Shown: positions 13,101-25,266 of the stretch, one piece after another
How the letters are laid out: every line of letters starts with the position of its first letter
How positions within the stretch are numbered: position 1 is the first letter of the stretch
Assembly (NCBI RefSeq): GCF_041381155.1
Contig: NC_091134.1
Span: forward strand, 8,402,755 to 8,466,754
DNA: 64,000 nt
Reading direction: 5' to 3'
DNA from: Argopecten irradians
Lineage: Eukaryota; Mollusca; Bivalvia; Pectinida; Pectinidae
Notes under the pieces: generated by a model
The model's input: the letters and a program-made list of their open reading frames with translations, nothing else
Told to the model about the DNA's origin: nothing
Databases searched by the model: none
Made by a program: the position numbers and the translations under genes

Positions 13101-16100
13101 TATATCTGTCGATTCGCTATCTATCTAATTATTGTTACATAGTTTATAGCATTTATAATCGAAATAAAACAAACATCCTGCTCATACATTGTACTGTACT
13201 ACTGGTCCGCTATAGCGCTAATGTGTATTTAGATTTCAAATCCCAGAATATTAAATATGATGGGAATGGCGTTTTAGGAGCTATACCAGGTACAGTACGT
13301 TGTTATGTCCACACAACAGTTTGACATATGATCATCCGCTATTGATTTTTTGTCGCAACACAGATGATAATCGAGAATGAATTATTAACAAGCTGGTGCT
13401 AAAGTACAATTAATATCGATTATTATAAGTGACTGCAATTAACTATTTTCGCAGTTTACACTTACTTTCAGTTGTAAACTCGAATATCAATTATATAGCG
13501 GAAAATATACCAGAAGTTAATGATCAATAAGGAGGAAATTACATCTATTATCTAAAATATGAGAATAAAACATTAATAATGTTCTGGGTTTTCATTATTG
13601 TATTCACATTTATTATGCATAATATCACCCTCGAATATGAAAACTGAAAATTTTGTGATTTGGTTACCTAATGTATAAGCATAAATTAAGATCTATAAAA
13701 TATTAACTTAAACTGATGGAATAATTTCAAGAGGCTATTTTTCGTGAAAAGCATGTTGGAACATATTTGATTTATCTTTTTATTGCTAGTATCTTTTTTA
13801 ATTCTCGTTTGACTTCCACTTTTTTCTTAAACATCTTCATTTTGATCTATTAGAGTTGCTTCCCTTCTTTATTCTGTCACTACAGATGAGGGAGTGAAAC
13901 GAAGGGAAGTAGCTCTGTTTATCAGAATGAATATTTTGGACACTATATAGCATTGTTGTAAGTACAGCTTTTGATTTAACTCCAATACGGTGAAATCTTA
14001 ATGACAAATGTAGGATTACACAGCTAAAAACAAATCGAAATGCGTTACACAGCTTGTTAGTATCGTATGCATTCTCATCCTCGATTATCCTTGGGTTACT
14101 ATAACAAACGTTTATAGCGTCAGTGATAGGAACACCAGCAGCATCGAGGAGGATGCAGTCTATAAACACGAATCGAACTATAATGAAAACCAACTGATTT
14201 TCGCGTCCCATTGAATTTTCCGTATTCTATAACAAACGTTTATAGCGTCAGTGATAGGAACACCAGCAGCATCGAGGAGGATGCAGTCTATAAACACGAA
14301 TCGATCTATAATGAAAACCAACTGATTTTCGCGTCCCATTGAATTTTCCGTATTCTATAACAAACGTTTATAGCGTCAGTGATAGGAACACCAGCAGCAT
14401 CGAGGAGGATGCAGTCTATAAACACGAATCGAACTATAATGAAAACCAACTGATTTTCGCGTCCCATTGAATTTTCCGTATTCTATAACAAACGTTAATA
14501 GCGTCAGTGATAGGAACACCAGCAGCATCGAGGAGGATGTAGTCTATAAACACGAATTGAACTATAATGAAAACCAACTGATTTTCGCGTCCCATTGAAT
14601 TTTCCGTATTCCGGGAACGATAAGAAATTGTGAAAATTATTCGCTACTAATATGTGTCAAGGACAGGTATGGGACAAACACTCTCACCACATCGGGAAAT
14701 TGAATTAAATCGCCATTAAAATTCTTAGATACAGTTTAAAAACGCGCAATTAATCGCAAGTCGCCGCGGTAATAAGTTGGTCTGTAGTAATGAACGCTCT
14801 TTACGTCAGAAAATACGGTTCAATTTAACGTGATAAGTAATTTTACACTTGTTGTCGATACAGATGGAGCATATTCATGCCAAATGTTGGACATGCTGGT
14901 TTGCGGCCCTACCGTGACAAATTGTGCCGACATTGCCATCGTTCCTCAAGGAACAGCGTTCCCTCACCATTTTGACTGGCCCCGTTATGACGAATATGCC
15001 AGTATCTTCTCTGCTGACGGTAACCCCGGAACCGCACCACACCATACAACGACTGTCCCGGGCCTTACGACAGCAATTCTTCAGGATTCAACAACTTCTG
15101 CAACGACAGCGTCCACCAGCGGAACAGTTACGCAAACAACAGCTTTAACTACGCCGACGACGCCCACAACATCACTAACAACGCCTACAACGGCACAGAC
15201 CACGCCTACGACGATACAAACAACTCCCACAACAACACTAACCATTCCCATAGCGCCACAAACCACGCCCGAAGGGGAGGGAAGCACCGCTCGCACGCCA
15301 ATCATAATCATTTTCACAACAACACCTCGACCGGACTCGCTTAGCACAACTAGGGAACCGGAACCGACGAACGCTCCGGATCCGGCGACATCGACTGTCA
15401 GTACCACAACTTCTAGTAGTACAACGCCACAAGTCGCGCGATTGGTAGAACCAGTCGCGGTCGTAGTGCCGGGTATCTTGGGCATAACAAGCGTTCTATC
15501 TGGACAAGCTGGCCTTGGCATAGTATTTCTATTGCTTGCGCTGTTTGCATCGCAAATAAAGAATCATCTTCAACCGTTTGGGGGCGTTCCAAGTTCTGGA
15601 TATACACTGCCAAGTACTTACCCGATAATTTCTCCGGGATATAGGCGCCCATTGACTAATCTTCAGTGGTATGGACAGCCATACACCGGCTTGAATAACC
15701 AGTATACAAGATTTGGTACAGTACAGCCTCAGCTCATGTCAGTTCCGTATGGGCATGGCAACGTCTTTACCGGAAATAGCCGATTTTCTCCGAATGGATA
15801 TCCGGGAAGATATGTAGGAAACGCCAATATCGGAATCAACAATATCGGAATCAACAATGCCAGAAACGGTCAGATTCATCCGAATGGGTATCCAGGTAGA
15901 TATATAGGAAATGGTAATGTCGGTATCAACAAAGCCGGAAACAGTCGATATCTTCCGAATGGACAGTCGGGTAGATATAATAGTAACGGGAATAACCGAT
16001 ACCCATCGAACGGATTTCCGCAAAGAAAAAGTGGCTACGGTAACAACAAAGGATATTCAAACAATAGATATAAAAATAACATAAATACCAACCACCAATG

Positions 16101-16407
16101 GAATTCAAATCGACCAAATATTAACTATAGATACGGAACCAATCAGGGGCAGGTAAATCATGGATATACAAAATCTGGTTATGGAAACAGTGTTCAGACA
16201 AATTGGAATAAAAATACAAATAGTTTATCAAACGGCATAATTGCCGAATATGACAGAGACCCAGCACCTAAAATAGAAAAAGCGCCCGACCCAGGGGCAT
16301 GTAACTGTCGCGGGAGACTAGAGGTTTTCACGGTGTACTGTATGAACTATGGTGACGATAGACAGGGATGTGAAAAGGAAGGAGATATATGTTATTGTAA
16401 GGCGTAA
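9927..16407 (+). CDS. Secreted AA15/LPMO-like (chitin-binding type 4 fold) protein with mucin and Gly/Asn/Tyr-rich tail; catalytic histidines absent
   Basis: Three exons (9927-10133, 11933-12317, 14864-16407) join in phase to give 711 residues. Residues 1-27 form a signal peptide (hydrophobic LVFFCVLVLCI; likely cut before Q28). Residues 28 to about 223 match the AA15 layout: PPxRSxMW, a CGG, CGPCGD, RPNEAPGG, a Cys-flanked core, LQWKW and a closing CADI. Catalytic AA15 enzymes oxidise chitin or cellulose with copper held by an N-terminal His and an internal His in a TANH-like motif. Here exon 1 has no His at all, and the second site reads TPLAG with Ala130, so copper catalysis is not expected. 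Residues of about 245-385 are Thr/Pro-rich (mucin-like), 393-430 are hydrophobic, about 445-650 are Gly/Asn/Tyr-rich with PNGYPGRY motifs, and the last 36 residues hold six cysteines. I infer a structural or glycan-binding matrix protein. The fold is firm; the function is unknown. Confidence 0.85.
10134..11932 (+). other. AA15-like gene, intron 1
   Basis: A GTGAGT donor and TTAAG acceptor bound a 1.8-kb intron. It contains the 45-bp minisatellite described separately and is otherwise AT-rich. Confidence 0.75.
10694..11008. repeat. 45-bp minisatellite, 7 copies, inside intron 1
   Basis: The unit begins CTTTACATGTATGACAGTAC and recurs every 45 bp seven times (starts 10694, 10739, 10784, 10829, 10874, 10919, 10964), with few differences. 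Degenerate CCTTTACATACATG fragments continue to about 11175. Because 45 is a multiple of three and the unit lacks stops, open frames of 126-180 codons appear in three frames across both strands. I regard these as artefacts, since the array lies wholly in an intron. Confidence 0.9.
11933..12317 (+). CDS. AA15-like gene, exon 2 (core of the domain)
   Basis: The exon begins in phase 0 after TTATATTAAG and ends one base into a codon at the donor G|GTGGGT. That donor is the only nearby GT whose phase fits exon 3. The 128 codons carry CGPCGD, RPNEAPGG, the region where active enzymes have their second His (here TPLAGGFYQF), and CDNCVLQWKWI. Confidence 0.85.
12318..14863 (+). other. AA15-like gene, intron 2
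   Basis: A 2.5-kb AT-rich intron from GTGGGT to GATACAG. It holds a four-copy 128-bp tandem repeat (14099-14610). A 124-codon reverse-strand frame overlapping this array has no recognisable domain. Confidence 0.75.
14099..14610. repeat. 128-bp tandem repeat, 4 copies, inside intron 2
   Basis: Units start at 14099, 14227, 14355 and 14483 with CTATAACAAACGT and end in TTTTCCGTATT. The copies differ by only a few bases, so the amplification looks recent. No coding or RNA role is evident. Confidence 0.9.
14864..16407 (+). CDS. AA15-like gene, exon 3 (end of domain, mucin linker, hydrophobic hairpin, repeat tail, Cys-rich end)
   Basis: The acceptor GATACAG at 14857-14863 restores an Asp codon with exon 2. 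The domain closes with CADIAI. Then follow a Thr/Pro-rich stretch with repeated TTPTT, a hydrophobic run at residues about 393-430 split by SGQAG (so possibly two short helices), and a tail rich in Gly, Asn, Tyr and Arg with PNGYPGRY-type repeats and NIGINN blocks. The end carries CNC, three spaced Cys and CYC up to the TAA at 16405-16407. All tail modules are on one uninterrupted exon. Confidence 0.85.
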
Positions 16408-19012
16408 AGATATTCTTCTGAAACCATGGAAACTTGAAAAGTAGCATTGACAAAAATGTTCATTAATGTGTTTTGGTTAGAGAGACTTTAGAATAAGCGA
16501 ACTGAACAAGAATTGACTTTTGAAATGTTGTTATGACAACGACTGTGTCGCCTATGGTTGTGAGTTGAAATGAGTAAACTCGATTCGCAAACTTCAACAT
16601 CAAATTCTTGATCACGAATTGGCCACAAAATATATAACAATGAACGTTTTCTGAGAGTTAAATATTCGTATTTATGCTAGTGACTTTAATAAGCAAAACG
16701 AAGCAACGTTTTCGCGACGTCTTGTATCAATTTCAAAATAGTACATTAAATCTAAATTCAAATTAAGAATTGAGTACATTTTTTTCTGTTGCACTTATAA
16801 CAAGCTGGCTGGAATCGACAAATGTGAGTTTTTATGTATAGCCATCTTGTAGAATCAAATAGTTATCAGGGGCAACGCTAGTAAACCTATTTATTGTCTA
16901 CTTATTATAATTTGTATATGTAAATATCCCAAATACTTCAATACATTGCATTTCGTTTCTAATGATACGGAGATATTTGACAACAAAGTTAACCGAGGCA
17001 TGGGTCAGAGGTTACAATTAGTTATCTGAGGTATCTCTGTTATAACAGTGTATGGATAAAAATAAGTCCCATGATCATTTAAATTAATTTTAGACCCGTA
17101 TGGTGATGATAACGCTTTTTGTAGTGTATTTGTATTTAATTCTATAGGCCTACCTATATATATATGTTCTGATTTAAAAAAAAAATTCTCATAGGTAAAA
17201 AAACCCCAAAAAAAACAAAACACAATCGATATTGCACTTGAAAACTCTATTGACCAAACGTGGAGTTTCACAGGGTGACTTTCTATGGTTATCGTTCTTC
17301 TTATAAGTTATAATTAATATGCCCATTACATAATCTTTTGAAGATTTGTCAAAGAAACGCCATCACTAATATAAAGAGATAAGGATCTTTTTTTCAAATT
17401 AAGGACCTTGATTAGGTTAATATGGTATTCGCCTTTGGTTATTATTATTTTACTCTACCAGAGCGATATAACACCATAATGACCTAACCATTGATCCAAT
17501 ATTGACAGGTAACGATTGTAAATACTCCCTCTTTATATCACAGTCTTGCACGAGAGTGCAATACGATGTTTTGTCACTGTTACACAATACGATATGACAT
17601 TTGATTGATTATAACCTATGTGCGTGACTGTAAACCAGTCAGATTAAGAACGATTATTGAAATGAAATGAACTTGAGCTACCTATTTTTTTTAATTTTAA
17701 ATTATTGATTCTTCTGACTGCTAATAGGTAAATGTATCTGGAAAGTCATTGCATTTGTTTGTTCTATCTAGTTACATGTATATTTCAGTGCTTAAATGGT
17801 TCGTTTTGAACAGTTCCAAAGTAAATTGATCAAATTTTGGAAAAATTGTTTTCCATATATACTTCATCTTCTTTTCTGTAATGATAAAGAGAGAAACATG
17901 ATAATAACTAAATTTGATATTTTTGTATGTTTTATATCATTTTTTTCAATCTCTATGTATGTTTTTCAAAACACAACAAAGTTATTTTTAATATGCACGT
18001 TCTTAATATATAAAACAAAATCCGATTTTAGATTACAGGGGAACTTGTTAACTTGTCTGCCTTGTAGGCTTCAGTACTATTGACAGTAACCCCTGGAGTA
18101 TAGGAGATGATTTATGGCGAAAACAGCAACCTTACGAAATGTATGTATATGTATGCTAAGAGAATATAATAGACTTATTTTTTCTTATGTATGCTTCTTT
18201 ATTATAAAATAAAACACCATTCTATATCACGGGGGATCTATACGGTTACCATACCACAGATATTTGGGAAACGGAACAAATTGCTTGGCGAGGTGCTTTT
18301 AGAGATATGATTCACACTCAATTTCAAACTACATTGGCACTCTATTTGTAAATGGTACCTATATCCTGTTATCGATTTCCTTTGTTAAGCACTATGAAAT
18401 CGTATCTTCATCAAACATTAACCGAACGAGATTGTACATTTTGACAAGTGGCAAACTGTTAAAATGTATGAAACATTTAAATACATTACACACTGTTTTC
18501 TTTCATTGAAGTCTATATGTAATAAACACTGCTGCATTTGAACGCAACATCAAATGCAAAGTGATTTTTATAGAAGAGTGTATACATAGCGAAGTAAAAT
18601 GTAATTATGATGTAAATGTCTCGGTCGATATACAGGAAACTTTCGGATTTTTTTTTATATTAGATAAAACAATTATCAGAATATGAATAAAATGCAAAAC
18701 AGTTTTGACTTGGTTATATGCGGCATTGTTTAAGTTTTGATTGCTACAGCAATGCATACCTACATATATCTTAATTAACAGTCTGATTAAATAGTTTAAT
18801 GAAGAGACATTGTGTAACATAATTTATTGAATAAGTTAACAAAATATCGACTAACACCTGTACCAGACTGTCGATTTTCATGTCTGAAATAAAGAAGATA
18901 TTCGTATTCGACCATTTTGTTTTGTTTTTGTTTTTATCTAACACACAAAGAATAAAGGCTGACATACTGATTGAGCTGCATGCTCGTAAAAGAATATTAT
19001 AAATATGGCCGA
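16408..19012. other. Intergenic between the AA15-like gene and the MFS gene
   Basis: AT-rich sequence, including the 3' UTR of the AA15-like gene, whose polyadenylation site I cannot place. I see no exon and no RNA gene. Confidence 0.4.
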
Positions 19013-19300
19013 GGATCCAGCTACAAGATACTCTGGTGGCCGATTTGTGCCATTTCGACTTTTCGCCCCATAAATTGCCAGAATTAACAAACCTTAAATT
19101 TTCGTATTTTCCCTGAAAAGACGATATCTAAAATTTGTTTAAAGGGCGAAATTTTTTTTTTTAAGAAAGGCGAAAACCAAAGTCGCGCATCAATTTCGTC
19201 TTTTCCTCTCGAAAATACGAGATAAAGAAATGGTTAATGTTCGTCTTTTTGGGTCGAAAGACGAAATAGCAAAAATCAGTCACCGTGAGTTACTGGCTCA
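19013..19300. repeat. Diverged foldback element rich in CGAAAAGACGAA words
   Basis: Imperfect inverted repeats pair CATTTCGACTTTTCGCCCC near 19050 with GGGTCGAAAGACGAAATAG near 19252. Inner arms (TCGTATTTTCCCTGAAAAGACGA and TCTTTTCCTCTCGAAAATACGA) also pair. It reads as an old snapback transposon; the boundaries are approximate. Confidence 0.4.
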
Positions 19301-19828
19301 AGGGTCTCGTAAACAAAAGATACAGTAAATAGGGAATTTATACGATGGTAGGTTGGGAATGGGAGAGTATATGTTACTCAATACTTTTGATGTTCATCAA
19401 AGTATCAAATTACTTGTGTCTTATGTTGCCTTCAGTGTTGCTAGGCAAGTTTACATTATCCGTCATATTAGTTTTAAAATGTATATTTCACCCTTATCAG
19501 TGGTGTATCGGTGAGTTAAAATAGATACGATGACCACAGATTACACTTTTCCTTGTACACAGCCGGTACAACATGACTTGATAACGGGTCACATGCGATT
19601 GCTGTCACATGGTCTAGAGGCTGTGTGTCATAGACAAAGATAACGCCTGATCGAGTTAATATTGTTACCTGCTGTGTTATATACCTACATATATATACCC
19701 AAGTCTATATATATATATTTCTATCAATTGTCTATGCTCGATTGTCGCATACTTTCAACATGTAACTCGAGGCAAGAACTTGTACTAGATATAGACCAAA
19801 CGGGTTTCGCAACGGACGAACGGACAAG

Positions 19829-20051
19829 ATGGGGAAAATTAACCGAAAGTTGAATGAGATTGGCGCCACAAGCAGTGAAGCGGACCACCTACTGACATCA
19901 ACAACATCTTCCCCTGGGAATGTGACTTTTCTGAAACGTCTGCTCCCTCTGGGTGTCGGATGTCTAGGGATGATAGCGGCCGGGTCTGTCTTTGCCTTCG
20001 GTGCCTACACCAACGCCGTGAAGAAACACTTCAACTACTCGCAGTCTCAAG
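19829..20051 (+). CDS. MFS gene, exon 1
   Basis: Cytosolic N-terminus and helix 1. The donor is CAAG|GTATGG, leaving one base of the Val codon that exon 2 completes. Confidence 0.88.
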
Positions 20052-23000
20052 GTATGGCGACTATAGTCTATTTTTATGTCTAGAAATAAAGCAAACATCG
20101 TTACGCTGGCCTGTTATCACTATACATAGTAATAAATATGATTCTGTTTGTTTTTTATGGGAAGGAAACTTCATTCAATAAGTCCTTTTTGTAAACAGAA
20201 AAGTGTTGTTTTTTTAAATTTTGGAATCAGATAACTTTAATGAATGGAGTAACATTATGTTATAAGTACATGTATACTCGTTTGACAGACAAACAATATA
20301 TGGTACAATAAAAATCATAACGGAAATTGCCAGATCTAATAACAAACCGGATATATTAACAAAACACTGCCAGATGTTGTATGGTTAAACAATATTTCGA
20401 TTTTGTGATCGATAATATTCAACCAGAAGAGGTATAAAAAAACAACTGTCACTGATAAGCATGTCAGATCATACACATACATTGAAACGCAATGGCTTTG
20501 TCCTTATGTAATACAATAACTTATCGGAAGAGAAAAACAGCGATTGGAACAAAACAGATGCTATAATATTATCACATTACTAGAATAACAGTAGAGTATC
20601 TGATGTTTTAAAGAAAAAAAAAATTATCACATTACTAGAATAACAGTAGAGTATCTGATGTTTTAAAGAAAAAAAAAATAAGTAGAAAACCGGAAGTGGC
20701 ACAGTTTCATTCCACGGGTGTAGTTTCAATACCTTCCCGAAATGATAACTGCTATATTGTCAGATATAGGAACCCTTCTGCCCTCTCCCTTTAATTCTTA
20801 CCTTGGCCCTTTCTACCTCTTCCCTTCTTTAGCCCCAATCTTACCTCCTTCTGCCTTTTCCTCCCATTAGCCCCCCCCCCCCCCCCTTAATTCTGTCCTC
20901 TGGGTGCTGCCAAAAATCATTTTCAGTTCTTATTTGTAAAGGAGAGGTATCACTTAAGTAGTAATGTCAAGATGCAACATGCAGTACCAAACATCAATCT
21001 CAAGCTATCAAATCATTGAACAATCGTGGTTTTCAGCAAAAATATTTCAGTTTTTAATACTAAAATGATTAACTAGGTCACTGTGACCTACTTTTAAAAT
21101 TTTTCATCAGTTTTCTGAACTGATCTTCACAAACCCAATATTTACATACAAAAACTGCAAAAATATTATCTCTATCCTAATATTTAACTAATTAGGACTT
21201 TAACGATGAAAATGTGAATTTTCACCCCTTGACCTCTGACTTCTGAAATTACCGTGAGCCCAGAAAAAATCGGATATTTTGAATAGTATACAATGTGCAG
21301 CTGACCTAAAGGTATCTTCATGTAAAATGTTTTGCTTATCACTGGTTTGCCGTAAAACTGCCCAAATTGATACCCCTCCTTTCCACATATGCATTGTAAA
21401 TATTGTAATTCTTAAAATGCTGGTAATTTCTTGTGGTGAATGAAATATTAAAAGTTCCTCTTGGTTCATGAATATGAAAATTATGACAAACATGATTTAA
21501 TACTCCTATATAAATGTCAATACGTGATATAATCACTATAAAATTATCATGCATTTTATGTAGCATTATGTTACAACATATGTCAGCATATTCCTGTCGA
21601 TATATATATGTAATACATGTAATGTACTTAGGAATTATGGTAACATATGTCCCCATAGTCACAGTCATTGTACATATATATAATGCTCAATTGAAGTTTA
21701 GGTACCTAGTTTAATTAATGTAAGTTTTCTCTAATTCAATCAGCTGTTACATTCTTCATATATTGGATATTTGCGATTTGTGTGATTTTTTACACTGCAC
21801 TATAATCATAATGTGTGAAATTAGGATTTTATTTTATTATATAGAATGTAGCTACGTCTTTTGAATTAATATTTTACATATATGGCTTGAAAAAAAGAGA
21901 ATCAAAAAGAGTAAACTAAACTATTGCAATGTAAGACCACAGAAGACTGCAATGATAAACTAATAAAAAAAAATTCCAGAGTCTATATCATATTTTAATA
22001 AAAACTATATTAACCTCCACTTTGTATCTTATTTTCATAAGTTTATCATTAAAAACTTAAAAAAAACCCACCTACCTTTTTAAAATTAGAGAATGCTATA
22101 AATAGAGAAAAGAGACCCCACAGGACAAACTGACATTACATGTATATGTATACACGACCAGTGTTAAAATTTTGATATCGAGTCGTCTATTATCAGTATT
22201 TGGAGATCATACTGATCCGACTATTACAGAGCATCTATTTTAAGAGGTATTAGATAACACCGCGATAATGGTTGATTATGGCTCACCGTTATATAATGGA
22301 ATATGGATAATGGCGAAAGCTGATGCACAATAAAACAGTAATTGTCTTTTCATAAGGTTAACACATGTATTTTCATCCCTTGAAATCAGAAAAAATCTCT
22401 AAGGATTTCACTATTCTCTGGTTGATAAATCTTTGTAATAACCTTAAAGGGGTCATTGATTGTAATATGAGAACCAATCCACCTAATGGTTGCAATTAAT
22501 ACAAAATCGAATAATGGCTGAAACCTTTATATATTCTTGTAGTAAATGGTACATGCTGTTTTGTTCCAACATTGGAGATCGTTCAACTGACTCAATTCAA
22601 GAACAATAAACATAATAATCATATGATCGTTCAACTGACTCAATTCAAGAACAATAAACATAATAATCATTAATTATATATTTTCTCTGGAGATATCAGT
22701 TGATGAACACTTTAACACTTTCACATGATACATGATACACTGTATATCAAATTCTGAACTTCTGAAAGCAAATGTTTTATTTGTTTGGCCATAGGAATGA
22801 ACAAACCGTTTGCAATGGAAGCAAGATGTAAGATGTAAGAGTAAAGGTTAACAAAACCAGTATCAACTTCTAAAAGCTTATTCTAAAATGCAACTCGTAC
22901 GGGCTCACACCGATATTATTCACAGCTCATGCTTTACTAACGTAACTGTGTTGACCAGCTGACAAATATTCTTTAAGGTTTCGTTTGTTCGAATATTCCA

Positions 23001-24662
23001 CATTAGTCTTCGAGAAAACGCGATGTTGTTGCACCTTTAAACTGTCTATTTACAGTGGAAGTGATATCGTCAATGGGGAATTTCGGGATATGTATTGGAC
23101 TGCCAGCGGGTTTGTTATGTGAGAGATTTGGAGCTCGCTGGACGTCTTTCACCGCTCTCGTTCTGGCAGGAGCGGCCATGATGTTGCTATGGACTACAAC
23201 CTTTTCACTAGAGTTCTATAGCGGATGTGCACCTCTTCAGTATGTCTACTTTTTCTTGGCGGGTAAGTTGTTCTACAGCCCACAGGGATGATAGAGTTTA
23301 CAGAGTTTGTCAGCAATAACGTTGACAAATTAGAACCTTGATATATCTGTGCATGGCTGCTATTCAACGACAATGGACAAAATGTCATTTCTGAAATATA
23401 ACATTGCCTGCAGTTACACATTTTATTTTACAATCTCTATTTTTTATATTTTCGAGTATGTTTCAAAAGTAATTCTCGTCATTGAGAGTACTCTGTATTT
23501 CTTATGAGTTTAGCATCTTTGTAGTAATGCCACAATGTTTAAAAGTCTGTACAAACTTACGGCAATTCAGTCAACACAATTAAGATTTGATAACTGAGTT
23601 TTTGACATGCAATATCAACAGATGGCATTTTCTTTCCCTATAGGTTTTGGTGCTATATTCATGTACATGGCCTCCCTGATTACAAGTATGGAAAATTTTC
23701 CGCCAAAACACAGAGGAAAGATCGTGGGAACTCTGGACGCCTGCTTCAGTGGTGGTCCGGCGCTGTTCTCACTTCTTTACGGCGCCTGCTTCGTAAATGG
23801 ACATGTCAACGACGAACAAAACCAAGATTTGAAGGGATTTTATCTTCTAAATGCAATTGTGTTTGTGGCTGTTGGATTTCTAGGTGTCCTTACCCTAAAA
23901 CGCTATCCTCTTGAACTTGAAGAACAGGATTTCACAATCACACAAGACCTAGAAGCAGACCGGAAGTCGAGTCATCAGCACCAGCATTTAAAGGTCCCGG
24001 ATGTTACCGGATGTGAATTGTTTCGCCGGTCGGAATTTCACTTCATGTTTTGGCCTTTCATGTTTTGTTCTGGACTGCAGCTTATGTATCAAAACAACAT
24101 AGGTGTATACCTAAAGTCATTCGACATTGAACAGTATACAACACTGTTTACCACCATCAACCCCATTGCAGCAATCTGTTGCAAATTCACAGTCGGCGTT
24201 ATATCAGACGCTATTGTTCACAAAGTACCACGTCCAGCGGTGCTTTTATTCTTCTACTGTTTACAAACTATTGTTTTGACCCTTTGTATATTTTTCTCAG
24301 ACAATTTCATTTTGCTTGTTATCACCCTTCTCGTTGTCGGATTTGCAAATGGCGCCCTCTGGTGTTTATCCCCAACTATCATTTCTGAAATTTACGGACT
24401 GAAATATTTCGGGCGGAACTGGGGCACCGCCATGATAGGAAGTGGAGTAGGCGGTTTGGCGTGCCAGCAGATATTTGGCGCCCTCTATGATTACAATATT
24501 GTGGTCAAGGGGTCTGTAGACTGTTACGGTATAAAATGTTTCACTCTCAGTTTTACTGTAGTATCAGTATTGAGTTTAGTTTCCTGTTTGTTTTGTGTTG
24601 GTCTGCTGCAGTCTGTCATTGAGCAGCGGGTTTTCATGAGGCTAGATAGGAAAGTCAATTAA
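19829..24662 (+). CDS. Major facilitator superfamily transporter, nodulin-like (NFD4/MCH1-type)
   Basis: Exons 19829-20051, 23056-23262 and 23644-24662 join in consistent phase (both junctions one base into a codon) to give 482 residues, a normal MFS length. I count 12 hydrophobic helices: one in exon 1 (around [20 protein letters not shown]), about three in exon 2 up to the exon 2/3 junction, and the rest in exon 3, with a hydrophilic central loop (LELEEQDF…LKVPD). The signature [12 protein letters not shown]…YSQSQ, then [14 protein letters not shown], then [12 protein letters not shown] fits the nodulin-like branch rather than classical monocarboxylate carriers. These are polytopic membrane proteins moving small solutes; the substrate here is unknown. 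Start ATG at 19829 is followed by a hydrophilic N-terminus of about 30 residues, usual for the family. Confidence 0.9.
20568..20677. repeat. 55-bp direct duplication
   Basis: ATTATCACATTACTAGAATA… followed by an A-rich end occurs twice in tandem, at 20568 and 20623, essentially identical. This is a recent local duplication within an intron. Confidence 0.85.
22577..22671. repeat. 48-bp direct duplication
   Basis: GATCGTTCAACTGACTCAAT… occurs at 22577 and again at 22625, near-identical, within the MFS intron. Confidence 0.85.
23056..23262 (+). CDS. MFS gene, exon 2
   Basis: The acceptor is TATTTACAG and the donor GCGG|GTAAGT. The exon encodes helix 2, the [10 protein letters not shown] loop, helix 3 and the first part of helix 4. 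Confidence 0.88.
23644..24662 (+). CDS. MFS gene, exon 3 (terminal)
   Basis: The acceptor is TTCCCTATAG. The phase joins exon 2 to give LAG followed by FGAIFMYM. The exon carries the rest of helix 4, helices 5-12, the central loop and a TAA stop at 24660-24662. Confidence 0.9.
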
Positions 24663-24878
24663 ATTACTCATCAGAAAAGCGATGTTGCTTCTTTTTTTAT
24701 CTTCCAAAGTAATGAGTAGTGCGCTATAAGTGTATGCCCTTGAAGTTCATAATTGACATAATAAGACAGACACCACGTGGAATTTAGTCTCTGCGGATGG
24801 CAATGGAAGGTGATCCGCAATGGAGAAGCTTCTCGAGACACCTGCTCACTTACAGTTGGCAAGTAAAACCTTACTTAC

Positions 24879-25266
24879 AAATCTACGCTTGTGGTGGTAA
24901 ACAGTATCCATAACTGTGTTCATCCACAATCTCCTTTGGAGGTGTCATGACCCGTACTTTGTAGAAACCCCATTTAAACATCGTGTAGCTCACTTACTTT
25001 AACCGTGACCGCCATGTTCATTTGTTTTTCGGAACGCTTCTCGAGTTTACCGACAAGCACAACATAACATAATTTGCATAATGTAGTCACTTTATGTAAA
25101 GTCGAGAAGCGTTCCGAGAGAAAAATGAACATGGCGATGACGGTTAAAGTAAGTGAGCTACACGATGTTTAAATGGAGTTTCTACAAAGTACGGGTGATG
25201 ACACCTACAAAGGAGATTGTGGATGAACACAGTTATGGATACTATTTACCACCACAAGCGTAAATT
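24879..25266. mobile_element. Foldback MITE with arms of about 170 bp
   Basis: Left arm 24879-25049 and right arm 25096-25266 are reverse complements with scattered mismatches. Shared words include TACGCTTGTGGTGGTAAA, GTTCATCCACAATCTCCTTT, AACATCGTGTAGCTCACTTA and GGAACGCTTCTCGA. The loop is about 45 nt. No frame is present. No clear target-site duplication was found. Confidence 0.8.

Larger units (their letters stand above)
20052..23055 (+). other. MFS gene, intron 1
   Basis: A 3.0-kb AT-rich intron with a 13-nt C run near 20875, a two-copy 55-bp repeat (20568-20677) and a two-copy 48-bp repeat (22577-22671). No internal exon is needed to join the flanking phases. Confidence 0.75.

Noticed and set aside
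13837..14211. 124-codon reverse-strand frame
   Set aside because: It lies in intron 2, partly in the 128-bp repeat, with no domain and no splice support.
15081..15521. 146-codon reverse-strand frame rich in Val
   Set aside because: It is antisense to the Thr/Pro-rich linker (ACN codons read as NGT); low-complexity shadow.
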